From positions 191,695-255,694 of the forward strand of contig NZ_FOQD01000010.1 in the NCBI RefSeq assembly GCF_900113665.1: DNA of 64,000 nucleotides. Direction: 5' to 3'. Made by a program: the position numbers and the translations under genes. The DNA is from Planctomicrobium piriforme. Its GTDB lineage: Bacteria; Planctomycetota; Planctomycetia; Planctomycetales; Planctomycetaceae. The notes below the pieces were generated by a model. The model had not been told where the DNA came from. It was given only the letters and a program-made list of their open reading frames with translations, and did no database searches. Below are positions 31,971 to 40,714 of the stretch, piece by piece (position 1 is the first letter of the stretch; each line of letters opens with the position of its first letter).

Positions 31971-32378
31971 ATGGCTCACCACTCGCACGTCAAAGTGTAT
32001 CTCACCGTCTACTTCACCTTGCTGGTCCTGGTGTTGTTTACGGTGCTCGTGTCGCTGGTGCCGACCGGCATCCTTGCGTTCCCGATCGCAATGGCCATCG
32101 CCTCGTTCAAGGCGCTGCTCATTGTGCTGATTTTCATGCACGTCAAAGACGAAACTCCGCTGGTGCGGGTGTTCGCTTTCGTCGGCGTGGTGTGGCTGGG
32201 GATCATGTTCGCCTTCACGATGGCCGACTACGCGACTCGCGGCAACACCAGCGCCTTGTCGGTCCGCCAGATCGAGGCCCTCGAACCCGGCGTCCCGCAG
32301 ACGGGCGGTCATGGCGCACCGCATGGTGACGGCCACGGCTCGACCGATCATGCCGCACCCGCTGCTCCGGCTCACTAA
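31971..32378 (+). CDS. ctaF: cytochrome c oxidase subunit IV (prokaryotic)
   Basis: A 135-residue protein with three helices (VYLTVYFTLLVLVLFTVLV, FPIAMAIASFKALLIVLIFMH, and a third near residue 75) and a His/Gly-rich C-terminal tail (GGHGAPHGDGHGSTDHAAP). The short IV subunit of bacterial caa3 oxidases has this shape. The frame reaches back to TTG at 31953 inside the previous gene, but ATG at 31971, 4 bp after its stop, is the natural start. Confidence 0.88.
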   Translation: MAHHSHVKVYLTVYFTLLVLVLFTVLVSLVPTGILAFPIAMAIASFKALLIVLIFMHVKDETPLVRVFAFVGVVWLGIMFAFTMADYATRGNTSALSVRQIEALEPGVPQTGGHGAPHGDGHGSTDHAAPAAPAH

Positions 32379-32679
32379 GTCGTCCGCATCATCGAAGAAT
32401 TCACAAGCGGTACGGGCATTTTTGCCTGTGCCGCTTTTTTCTGTTTACAGCACCCTGTGACTGGCTGGAACCGCTCGCATTGCCACAGATCACTGCTGGC
32501 ACCGAGGGTTAGGTTCGGTCAACTCGGCTCCGCTTTTCGCTGAAATTTCGCGCCTCGGATTCTCAGGAACGCCGCTCAGACTGTGACGAAACAACGGATC
32601 AAAGTATGGTAATGGGGAGATCGCCTGCCGCATCTGGTCGCGGCGCGACACCCCCAATGGATTGCCAGTGGATCTGCCC
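32379..32679. other. 301-bp gap after the oxidase operon
   Basis: Besides the terminator I see no gene. The remainder should hold the promoter of the secreted FAD oxidoreductase, but no clear -35/-10 pair is visible. Confidence 0.4.
32405..32440 (+). terminator. strong intrinsic terminator closing the respiratory operon
   Basis: A 14-bp stem (32405-32418 with 32423-32436, all paired, two G-U wobbles) with a TTTT loop is followed by a run of T to 32440. It begins 27 bp after the subunit IV stop, so the complex III / oxidase operon ends here. Confidence 0.88.
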
Positions 32680-34956
32680 ATGACCCGTTTCTGCACTAAC
32701 GCGTTGGTTCTCATCGCGGGACTGATGCTCGTTTCTGCCCGCGCTCACGCAGAAACCGTTCTGGTTGAAGCGGAAAGCTTTCCGAAGCACGGGGGCTGGT
32801 CGCTCGATACGCAGTTCATCAACACCGTCGGCTCGCCCTACCTGCTGGCGCATGGACTTGGTCAGCCGGTTGCCGATGCGGAAGCGACCGTCCAGATCAG
32901 GACGCCAGGCAAGTACCACGTTTATGTTCGCACGAAAGACTGGGTGGCCCGCTGGCAGGCTCCCGGGCAGCCCGGCAAGTTTCAAGTGCTTATCAACGGG
33001 AAGCCGCTGGCTGAGGCGTTCGGGACCGTCGGTGCGGAATGGCACTGGCAGCCAGGCGGCGAAATCGACCTGCCCGCCGGACCCGCCACGCTCGCTCTGC
33101 ACGATCTCACCGGTTTCGACGGCCGCTGCGATGCCATCGTGCTCACCACGGAATCCACGGTCCCTCCCAACGAGCATTCCCTGCTGACTCAGTGGCGGCG
33201 GTCTCAATTGAATCTCCCGGCCGAACCGGTCGTGAAGTCGGACTATGACCTGGTGGTGGTCGGCGGCGGCTACTCGGGCATGGGAGCGGCTCTGGCCGCT
33301 GCCCGGATGGGCTGCAAAGTCGCGCTGATTCAAGATCGCCCTGTTCTCGGGGGGAACGGTTCGAGTGAAGTTCGGGTCTGGTCGATGGGGTTGATTCGCC
33401 GCGGCAAGTATCCCCGTATCGGCGAGATCGTCGAAGAGTTCTGCGACCACGCCACTTTGTCCCCCGGCACCGCGCAGGAATTCGAAGACGAGAAGAAAGA
33501 AAAACTGGTTCGCGACGAAAAGAACATCGACCTGTTCCTCAATACGCATGCTTACAAAGTCGAGATGGACGGGAACCGCATCGCCGCCATCGACACCTTC
33601 GACACTCGCACCAGTGCCCAGACGAAATTCAAGGGGAAACTCTTCTGCGACGCCACCGGGCACGGCACAATCGGCGCGCTCGCCAATGCCGATTTCGACA
33701 TGGCAGAAAAGGGCCGCATGGGCATGAGCAACATGTGGACCTGGGATGAAGGGCAACAGCCGGTCTCGTTCCCGGAGACCCCGTGGGCTCTCGACCTCAA
33801 CATGAAAGACTTCCCGTACCCGGTGAAGCATCATGGCGAGTGGTTCTGGGAAAGCGGTTTTGACAAAGACCCGCTGGGGGACGCTGAGGGGATTCGCGAC
33901 TGGAATCTGCGGGCCGTGTTCGGCGCGTTCAATGCCATGAAGAACCGCGACGGCGCGCCCAAACATCCGACGGCGTTCCTCACCTGGGTGGCGTACATCG
34001 GGGGCCCACGCGAATCGCGGCAGTTACTGGGGGACGTGATCCTCACGCAAGATGACATCGTCGGCAAACGCGAGTTCCCGGACGGCTGCGTTCCCAGCAC
34101 CTGGAGCATCGATCTCCACTATCCGAAGAAGCAGTTCGCGGAAAAGTTTCCCGACAACCCGTTCATTTCGATTGCCGAGCACGACCGCCGGATCGACCGC
34201 GATTACGGCTATCCGGTGCCGTACCGGTGCTTCTACTCGAAGAACATTTCCAACCTGTTCATGGCGGGTCGCTGCATCAGCGTGACGCATGAAGCGCTCG
34301 GGACTGTCCGTGTGATGAAGACCTGCGGCATGATGGGGGAAGTGGTCGGCAAAGCGGCGAGCCTGTGTACGCTTTACGGCTGCGAACCGCGAGACATCTA
34401 CGAACGCTACTGGCCGGAAATGGACAAGCTGCTGCTGCTGCCCGGCAAGGCGCATCGCGCGACGGTTCAGGCTCCGATTGAAATCCCGTCTGATGCGCTG
34501 CCGCTCGCGGGCCCGCACGGTCCTCCAAGCGGAATCGACCCCTCCAAGCTGGAAGGGGTCATCATCGACAATCGCATCGCGAAGCTGAGCGGTAAATGGA
34601 CCGCAGGCACCGGCCTGCCCGGCTATATCAACTACGACTACATCTACGCCGGAGAAAACAGCGGCTCGACCGCGACTTTCGAATGGCAGTCGGCGGATAC
34701 GGCGAAAATGGAAATTCGACTGGCCTATCAACCGCATGAGAATCGTGGAAAAACAGTCCCCGTCTCGATCACCGTCGGTGATAAGACGACCGAGCGGACG
34801 ATCGACATGCAGGCAAAGCCGGCCCTCGAAAACAATTTCGTTTCCCTGGGGGAATATGCGGTGAAGAAGGGGGACAAAGTCGTCGTGACGGTTGGCACCA
34901 AAGGGGCCGGCGGAAATGCTCACGCCGACGCCGTCCAGATCATCACCTTAAAATGA
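32680..34956 (+). CDS. secreted FAD-dependent oxidoreductase with carbohydrate-binding-like ends
   Basis: A 758-residue exported protein. The signal peptide is MTRFCTNALVLIAGLMLVSARAHA-type, with cleavage after AHA. An N-terminal beta-rich domain (to about residue 160) resembles carbohydrate-binding modules. The FAD_oxidored domain begins near residue 190 (LVVVGGGYSGMGAALAAA) with GGNGSSEVRVW after it. The end (about residue 625 on) resembles the Golvesin/xanthan-lyase binding domain, with GSTATFEWQ and KKGDKVVVTV. Planctomycetes have many such proteins, and the substrate, probably a sugar polymer or polyol, is unknown. ATG at 32680 is preferred over TTG at 32662 because it begins the signal peptide. 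Confidence 0.88.
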   Translation: MTRFCTNALVLIAGLMLVSARAHAETVLVEAESFPKHGGWSLDTQFINTVGSPYLLAHGLGQPVADAEATVQIRTPGKYHVYVRTKDWVARWQAPGQPGKFQVLINGKPLAEAFGTVGAEWHWQPGGEIDLPAGPATLALHDLTGFDGRCDAIVLTTESTVPPNEHSLLTQWRRSQLNLPAEPVVKSDYDLVVVGGGYSGMGAALAAARMGCKVALIQDRPVLGGNGSSEVRVWSMGLIRRGKYPRIGEIVEEFCDHATLSPGTAQEFEDEKKEKLVRDEKNIDLFLNTHAYKVEMDGNRIAAIDTFDTRTSAQTKFKGKLFCDATGHGTIGALANADFDMAEKGRMGMSNMWTWDEGQQPVSFPETPWALDLNMKDFPYPVKHHGEWFWESGFDKDPLGDAEGIRDWNLRAVFGAFNAMKNRDGAPKHPTAFLTWVAYIGGPRESRQLLGDVILTQDDIVGKREFPDGCVPSTWSIDLHYPKKQFAEKFPDNPFISIAEHDRRIDRDYGYPVPYRCFYSKNISNLFMAGRCISVTHEALGTVRVMKTCGMMGEVVGKAASLCTLYGCEPRDIYERYWPEMDKLLLLPGKAHRATVQAPIEIPSDALPLAGPHGPPSGIDPSKLEGVIIDNRIAKLSGKWTAGTGLPGYINYDYIYAGENSGSTATFEWQSADTAKMEIRLAYQPHENRGKTVPVSITVGDKTTERTIDMQAKPALENNFVSLGEYAVKKGDKVVVTVGTKGAGGNAHADAVQIITLK

Positions 34957-34957
34957 A

Positions 34958-35067
34958 GTTCTCAGTGGTCAGTTTTCAGTCAGAATCGGAGCGGTAACAA
35001 AACTTTACTATGGGGATGCCTTCTGCATTTTCAAACTGACGACTGAAAACTGAGAACTGAAAACTTT
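34958..35067. repeat. inverted pair of 7-bp repeats filling the intergenic gap
   Basis: The left arm (34958-34985) reads GTTCTCA, GTGGTCA, GTTTTCA, GTCAGAA. The right arm (35033-35067) reads AAACTGA, CGACTGA, AAACTGA, GAACTGA, AAACTTT. The first unit begins 1 base after the stop of the FAD oxidoreductase and the last ends 1 base before the next ATG. The 47-bp centre is not repetitive. Confidence 0.85.
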
Positions 35068-35068
35068 T

Positions 35069-36790
35069 ATGGCCGCTTCTCCCGCCGGGCGACCGGTTCG
35101 CATCGCATCTCGACCGCGCAAGCTGGCGGGCGTGTTGCTGCATGCGGCTCGCATCGGTCTCCTGGCTGTCATTCTGCTGCTGATGCACTGGCAGCATGTG
35201 CGGGCGCTCACAGCACAAAGGGCGGCAGGCCTCGAAACGGTTCCAATCAGCAACGTGCAGGCGTTGTTTCCGACCGCCACGGCGCTCGGAGAAATCGAGT
35301 CGCATGGCGGGCGCACGGTTCTCGCCGGTGAAAAACCGATCGGTTCGGTGCTACAGACATTCCCGGAAGCCCAGCCGTTTCTGGGCTTCTCCGGGCCGAC
35401 GAACTGTCTCATTGGCTTTGATGAACAGGGCCTCGTCGTGGGGCTGGCGATTCTGTCGAGCCGCGATACGCGAGATCATGTCGAACTGATTCGCAAAGAC
35501 GCCCGATTCCTCTCCGCGCTCAATCGCCGAAATGCTGGTGATGTTGCTCAAGCGGATGTCGATGCCGTGACGGGGGCGACTCTGACGAGTCTCGCCATTT
35601 TGCAAGGAATTCAGGCTCGGCTGGGCAAGCAGCCGGAGTCACTGAAGTTCCCGGACGCGTATACGGTGGAAGATGCCCGACGGTTGTTCCCCACCGCGAC
35701 CGCGGTCGCCCGCGATGCCCAGGCGCCGGAACTGTGGCAAGTCACCGGGGAAAAGGGGGTTCCCCTCGGCTCGTTGCTCTCCAACTCCCCAGCGGCCGAC
35801 CAGATTGTCGGCTATCAGGGGCCGACTCGGGCGTTTCTCGGCATGAATCTCGAAGGCAAAGTCGTCAGCCTGATCGTCGGCGCCAGCTATGAAAACGAAC
35901 CGTATGTCGGGTATGTGCGCGACGATGCCTGGTTTGCGGAGATCTTCAACGGGCGGACTCTCGAAGAGCTCGGCAAGACCCGATTTGAAGACTCGGGCGT
36001 CGAAGGTGTCTCCGGCGCCACGATGACCAGTCAGGCGGTCGCGGAAGGACTGCTGCTGGCTGCTCAAAAAATTACGGAACTGCGGTCGAAGCAACAGCAG
36101 GAACGTCAGCAGTCGCAGGCGGTGCGCTGGAAGTCCGCGGTGACGATCGGGATTGTTCTCGCAGGTCTCTTGATCGGACTGACGCCGCTCAGAGGACGCA
36201 CCTGGTTGCGTCGCGGTTATCAGCTTGTGCTGATCGCGGTCCTCGGATTCTGGAATGCCGATTTGCTCTCGATGGCGATGTTTGTCGGCTGGGCCCAGAG
36301 CGGCATTCCCTGGACGAACGCGCTAGGGCTGGTTTGTCTGACCGCCGCCGCGGTGGTGTTGCCGATCTTCACGAAGCAGAACGTTTACTGCGATCACTTG
36401 TGTCCGCACGGCGCGGCTCAGCAGCTATTACCGAGAAAGTGGAAGCTGCAGCGGCGTCCGCAATGGCTGGTGAAATCCCTCTCGACGATCCGCCCGGTGT
36501 TACTCGCGATTGTGGTTGTCTCGCCCCTGCTCCAATGGAACGTCAGTATGGTCGACCTCGAACCGTTCGACGCGTATGCGTGGCGGGCGGCCGGCGTCGC
36601 GACCATCGCGATCGCCGTCATCGGACTGATTGCGTCTCTCTTTCTGCCGATGGGTTATTGCCATTACGGCTGCCCGACCGGCGCGGTGCTGGGCTACCTG
36701 CGCCGCCACGCCCGCAGCGACCGCCTGACCCGATCCGACGCGATCGCCGCGAGCCTGCTGATACTGGCGATCATCTGCTTCCTGCGTTGA
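35069..36790 (+). CDS. NosR-like membrane flavoprotein with two FMN-binding domains and two CxxxCP motifs
   Basis: A 573-residue membrane protein. One helix near residues 25-45 is followed by two tandem FMN-binding (RnfG/NosR) domains whose flavin-attachment motifs are DAVTGATLTS near residue 165 and GVSGATMTS near residue 313. Four or five helices follow, with the cysteine motifs CDHLCP near 440 and CHYGCP near 530, as in NosR/PceC-type proteins. Members relay electrons from quinol to periplasmic reductases. No nos or reductase gene is near, so the partner is unknown. The ATG sits directly behind a heptad repeat with no ribosome site in between. Confidence 0.88.
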   Translation: MAASPAGRPVRIASRPRKLAGVLLHAARIGLLAVILLLMHWQHVRALTAQRAAGLETVPISNVQALFPTATALGEIESHGGRTVLAGEKPIGSVLQTFPEAQPFLGFSGPTNCLIGFDEQGLVVGLAILSSRDTRDHVELIRKDARFLSALNRRNAGDVAQADVDAVTGATLTSLAILQGIQARLGKQPESLKFPDAYTVEDARRLFPTATAVARDAQAPELWQVTGEKGVPLGSLLSNSPAADQIVGYQGPTRAFLGMNLEGKVVSLIVGASYENEPYVGYVRDDAWFAEIFNGRTLEELGKTRFEDSGVEGVSGATMTSQAVAEGLLLAAQKITELRSKQQQERQQSQAVRWKSAVTIGIVLAGLLIGLTPLRGRTWLRRGYQLVLIAVLGFWNADLLSMAMFVGWAQSGIPWTNALGLVCLTAAAVVLPIFTKQNVYCDHLCPHGAAQQLLPRKWKLQRRPQWLVKSLSTIRPVLLAIVVVSPLLQWNVSMVDLEPFDAYAWRAAGVATIAIAVIGLIASLFLPMGYCHYGCPTGAVLGYLRRHARSDRLTRSDAIAASLLILAIICFLR

Positions 36791-36820
36791 ATTCCCTGAC
36801 CCCTGACCTCTTTGGTTGCG

Positions 36821-37127
36821 GCCGGGTGCCCCAGTTGGCATCTCCTGATGCGGGGAGATTTGGGGTTTTGATCAGTCTTGCGTTGTGTGAAAATCCTGTC
36901 GAAACTTCGCAGATGACGGTAAAAAGGCGCGTGCCACGGCTGTGTCAGCCGTGGAGAGCGGGTCTCCATCACCCAGCAGCGAGCCGGGGCACACGCATCT
37001 TCTCGCCGTTCAAGAGGGGAATCACGTTCTGATGAAGTGACGCCTTCAGGAATGGAGCATCGCCCGACGTTCGGCACGGCTGACACAGCCGTGGCACCCA
37101 GGTTCAAACCCAACCGGGGCACCCGGC
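36821..37127. mobile_element. REP/RAYT-type element A, internally deleted derivative
   Basis: A 307-bp element bounded by inverted ends (GCCGGGTGCCCCAGTT at 36821-36836; AACCGGGGCACCCGGC at 37112-37127). Inside are two palindromes in inverted positions: CCACGGCTG-TGT-CAGCCGTGG at 36934-36954 and CACGGCTG-ACA-CAGCCGTG at 37075-37093. The left portion matches element B up to its transposase start region, and then most of the gene is missing. It carries no gene and probably depends on the RAYT of element B. Confidence 0.75.
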
Positions 37128-37226
37128 ACGGCATTTAACAAGCAGCACGCCGCACGCGAAACGCATGGCCAACGGTTATTCTATCCTACTCGAACGTCAA
37201 CGGAGTTTATTAATGCCAATAACTGA
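37128..37226 (+). pseudogene. possible C-terminal remnant of an upstream toxin gene
   Basis: Directly from the right end of element A a frame reads TAFNKQHAARETHGQR, then LFYPTRTSTEFINANN, then stop at 37224-37226. It has no start of its own and runs 14 bp into the next gene in another frame. This is how the tail of a truncated gene should look if element A replaced its front. That the gene was a polymorphic toxin is inferred from the immunity-like gene it overlaps. Confidence 0.4.
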
Positions 37227-37689
37227 AGACACGCTAAGCAGCAGCACATGGCTTTCTGGTGAGATTAGAAACTACGCGGTGGACCTGGATAACGAGTTTG
37301 GGATTTCAAATCTTAAAAACATTCCCTCCGGGTTGCATATGGCGCTCGCCATTGAGAATTTTGATCGAGGGATTGAAAATGCTGGATTTGCATCTTATTT
37401 AGATGGAAGGTCATCACCCGACGGTAAATTGTCAGGTAAGGTTTCGGAAGCAAAAAAAGTGTTCGAGGCTATAGGTGCAACAGAAGTCGTTGAGATCATA
37501 GATGAGGCAATAGCAAGATGGGATGCGTGTGCGGGGCTGTCGAAAGATGAGAGGTGGGAGTACTTGTCAAACCGCATGCGCGATCTTGACACTAGGTACT
37601 ACTCTGAGGTGGGAAGAATAGCAGGACGACTTGAGAGTTATGCAAGGTTACATGCCCGTGACTTTATTTGCAATATTGACATACCGTAG
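37213..37689 (+). CDS. immunity-like small protein, DMP19-like
   Basis: A 158-residue acidic soluble protein. NFDRGIENAGFASYLDG near residue 38 recalls the NGG-F segment of DMP19/DUF4375 proteins, many of which serve as immunity proteins; the match is by eye and modest. GGAG lies 8 nt before this ATG, so it is chosen over the upstream ATG at 37165. Two 60-base lines counted by hand gave about 40-43% GC against about 68% in the preceding gene, and codons such as AGA and ATA are common, suggesting transfer. It lies between elements A and B and overlaps the remnant frame before it. Confidence 0.65.
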   Translation: MPITEDTLSSSTWLSGEIRNYAVDLDNEFGISNLKNIPSGLHMALAIENFDRGIENAGFASYLDGRSSPDGKLSGKVSEAKKVFEAIGATEVVEIIDEAIARWDACAGLSKDERWEYLSNRMRDLDTRYYSEVGRIAGRLESYARLHARDFICNIDIP

Positions 37690-37710
37690 CGGCGTGGTTT
37701 TCGGGATTAG

Positions 37711-38513
37711 GCCGGCTGGCGTCTTCGGTTGCCGGGAGATTTCAGGCTTGATTAGCGTGGCACAGAGGGAGAATCCTGTCACAACTTCGCAGATGGCGAT
37801 AGAAATGTCGGGTGCCACGGCTGTGCCAGCCGTGGAGAGCGGGTCTCCATCACATAGCAGCGAGCCATCCGTGTCACATCGGAAGAAGCGACGCGCCATC
37901 AACGAACCGGGTCACGCTCACTTCCTCACGTTTTCCTGCTGGAAACGCTGGCCGCTTCTGAATCGCGACCGCAGCCGACAGTGGGTCATCGACGCCCTCA
38001 ATCAGGCACGACTTGAGCAGCAGATGGCGATCTGGGCGTATGTCATCATGCCCGAACACCTGCATTTGCTGATTGCCCCGCAACCGCGTGAATACGAGAT
38101 GCGTGTGCTTCTGGCGGCGGTCAAATCGCCAGTGTCTCGAAAGGCGAAAGCTTTTCTGGTCGAGACGGGAAATACAGAATGGCTGACCAGACTCACGACT
38201 CATCACGGTGATCGCACCGTCTTCCGTTTCTGGCAGCCAGGCGGCGGCTACGATGAAAACCTGTGGAATGCCCGTCCGATTCGGGAAGTGATTGATTACA
38301 TTCACGCTAACCCCGTGCGTCGAGGATTGGTCGAGCGTCCGACGGACTGGAAGTGGTCGAGCGCGAGGGCGCATGCCGGTCTTTCACCGGTCGTTTTGGA
38401 GGTGGATCAAGCTATGATTGAGTGACGCCTGACAGGAAAGGATCGCCGCCCGACGTTCGTCACGGCTGACACAGCCGTGGCACCCAGGTTCAGAGCCAAC
38501 CGGGGCACCCGGC
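37711..38513 (+). mobile_element. REP/RAYT element B, the copy carrying the transposase
   Basis: An 803-bp unit. The left end near 37711-37730 is a diverged version of the terminal sequence; the right end AACCGGGGCACCCGGC lies at 38498-38513. Palindromes CCACGGCTG-TGC-CAGCCGTGG (37815-37835) and CACGGCTG-ACA-CAGCCGTG (38461-38479) sit inverted near the two ends. Between them lies the tyrosine transposase gene. Elements A and C share both ends. Confidence 0.78.
37871..38425 (+). CDS. REP-associated tyrosine transposase (RAYT, Y1 family)
   Basis: A 184-residue single-strand transposase of the IS200/IS605-like RAYT group. The opening NEPGHAHFLTFSCWKRWPLL, the HUH motif EHLHLL, and the end with YIHANPVRRGLVERPTDWKWSSA are family hallmarks; the catalytic Tyr is probably in IDYIHANP. 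RAYTs mobilise REP palindromes, and such palindromes flank this gene. The start is taken as GTG at 37871, where element C has TTG at the matching place; ATG at 37793 or 37805 is possible but would translate through the palindrome. The catalytic landmarks are intact, so it may be active. Confidence 0.85.
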   Translation: MSHRKKRRAINEPGHAHFLTFSCWKRWPLLNRDRSRQWVIDALNQARLEQQMAIWAYVIMPEHLHLLIAPQPREYEMRVLLAAVKSPVSRKAKAFLVETGNTEWLTRLTTHHGDRTVFRFWQPGGGYDENLWNARPIREVIDYIHANPVRRGLVERPTDWKWSSARAHAGLSPVVLEVDQAMIE

Positions 38514-38559
38514 ATTCAAGAAGCTGGACGAACTCAACCGTAATGCGGGCAGATACTAA
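38514..38559 (+). pseudogene. possible C-terminal remnant of a second toxin gene
   Basis: Immediately after the right end of element B a frame reads FKKLDELNRNAGRY and stops at 38557-38559, two bases before the next ATG. It has no start. A coding tail abutting an element end and leading straight into an immunity-like gene repeats the arrangement at 37128-37226. The length is too short to identify the gene. Confidence 0.4.
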
Positions 38560-38561
38560 AC

Positions 38562-39008
38562 ATGAAAAATTGCTTCTACGGACTCTTGGGAATGGATTTG
38601 CTGGAGGTTGCGGAGATGCCGTTCATCGGGCCATTTATGGCAGGTTCAAGAACAGACTTAGTAGACAACCGCTTTCACTTGCAGATGCCAATGCATGGAC
38701 TTGGGATTGTGGGTGATTTTGATGGGCGGGTTTCTACCATCTTTTTTTATTCGGAAGGAATGGATGGCTATAGGCAATTCGCCGGAGACTTGCCAGATGA
38801 GTTGCAATTTCAAGATTCAAAAGAGTGTATTCACGAAAAATTAGGGCCGCCAAGCACAAGTGGTGGCGGCGAAGCAATTGAATTATTCGGAAGGCTCCCT
38901 AAGTGGGATCGATATGACCGTGATGAATCATCCCTTCATATTCAGTATCTGGACGATGAAACTTCGATCGGACTTGTGTCGCTGATGCGGCCTGATTCGG
39001 TTCCGTAG
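38562..39008 (+). CDS. immunity-like small protein, family not named
   Basis: A 148-residue acidic soluble protein that I cannot assign to a named family. A beta-rich front (FHLQMPMHGLGIVGDFDG) is followed by LPDELQFQDSKECIHEKLG and by LFGRLPKWDRYDRDESSLH; the pattern LP...F..S...V...LG is frequent in proteins next to polymorphic toxins. One 60-base line counted by hand gave about 45% GC, well below neighbours. ATG at 38592 is an alternative start. It is followed by a terminator-like hairpin and lies between elements B and C. Confidence 0.6.
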   Translation: MKNCFYGLLGMDLLEVAEMPFIGPFMAGSRTDLVDNRFHLQMPMHGLGIVGDFDGRVSTIFFYSEGMDGYRQFAGDLPDELQFQDSKECIHEKLGPPSTSGGGEAIELFGRLPKWDRYDRDESSLHIQYLDDETSIGLVSLMRPDSVP

Positions 39009-39042
39009 ATAAAAATGAGCGGGCGACATGATTTAGTGGCTT

Positions 39043-39072
39043 AGGCTGGGTTTCTGAAAACCCAGCCTTCTT
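39043..39072 (+). terminator. terminator-like hairpin after the second immunity-like gene
   Basis: AGGCTGGGTTT (39043-39053) pairs perfectly with AAACCCAGCCT (39058-39068), loop CTGA, followed by a short TCTT. It lies 34 bp after the stop codon. Confidence 0.6.
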
Positions 39073-39166
39073 CGCGATCAACGTCGAAGCCATACGCTCT
39101 TTGGTAATCCATCCGAATTCGCCCCGCGCAGACGCTCTATGATGCGACCGGTCTGTCGCTGGAACT

Positions 39167-39535
39167 GCCGGGTGCCCCGGTTGGAATCTCCCAGTGCCGG
39201 GAGACACTCAGGCCGGGTGCCCCGGTCGAGATCTCCGAATGCCGGAAGGTATTCAGGCGTCATTTGCGCTGCATTGGGTAAGAACCCTGTCGAAACTTCG
39301 CAAATGGCGTTCAAAAAACGGGTGCCACGGCTGTGCCAGCCGTGGAGAGCGGGTCTCCACCCTCAGTAGCGAGCCATCTTTGTCACACCGGAAGGAGCGA
39401 CGTGCCATCGACGAGCCGGGTCACGCTCATTTTCTGACTGTTTTGGATTTTGATCAAGCCGCGACTGAGTGATGCCTGACGGGAATGGATCACCGCCCGA
39501 CGTTCGGCACGGCTGGCACAGCCGTGGCACCCGGC
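39167..39535. mobile_element. REP/RAYT element C, internally deleted derivative
   Basis: A 369-bp unit with two copies of the left terminal sequence (39167-39182 and 39212-39227), palindrome CCACGGCTG-TGC-CAGCCGTGG at 39325-39345 and its inverted partner at 39508-39526. It keeps the transposase beginning up to PGHAHFLT and then jumps to the last codons (FDQAATE), so about 450 bp of the gene are lost. Non-autonomous relative of element B. Confidence 0.75.
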
Positions 39536-39579
39536 GTTGGGCTATCGGGGGTTCTTTCTGATCTTCGTCCAAAACGCTG

Positions 39580-39608
39580 TTGACGCCACTTGTAGCCGTG
39601 GCTACACT
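39580..39608 (+). promoter_or_regulatory. sigma70-type promoter of the pseudopilin gene
   Basis: TTGACG (39580-39585) and TACACT (39603-39608) are separated by exactly 17 bases, near-consensus -35 and -10 boxes. The start codon lies 65 bp further on. Confidence 0.65.
39591..39606. promoter_or_regulatory. operator-like palindrome overlapping the -10 box
   Basis: TGTAGCC-GT-GGCTACA is a perfect palindrome with 7-bp arms lying between the -35 and -10 boxes and covering part of the -10. A bound repressor would block the promoter. BlaI/CopY-type repressors use operators built from TGTAG/CTACA half-sites; whether such a protein binds here is inference. Confidence 0.6.
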
Positions 39609-39622
39609 CTGAACAGCCCGCA

Positions 39623-39640
39623 ATGTAGCATCGGCTACAT
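39623..39640. promoter_or_regulatory. second operator-like palindrome downstream of the promoter
   Basis: ATGTAGC-ATCG-GCTACAT repeats the arms of the first palindrome 33 bp further on (centre to centre), close to three helix turns. It is followed by TTTTCTTTTT, so it could also act as an attenuator hairpin. Confidence 0.5.
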
Positions 39641-39673
39641 TTTCTTTTTGGCTGATCTAATCGGAATTCACAT

Positions 39674-40713
<1,040 letters not shown>

Positions 40714-40714
<1 letters not shown>

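Noticed and set aside
36334..37032. 232-residue frame running from the NosR-like gene into element A
   Set aside because: It shadows the end of the NosR-like gene and then reads the repeat element; no start or motif.
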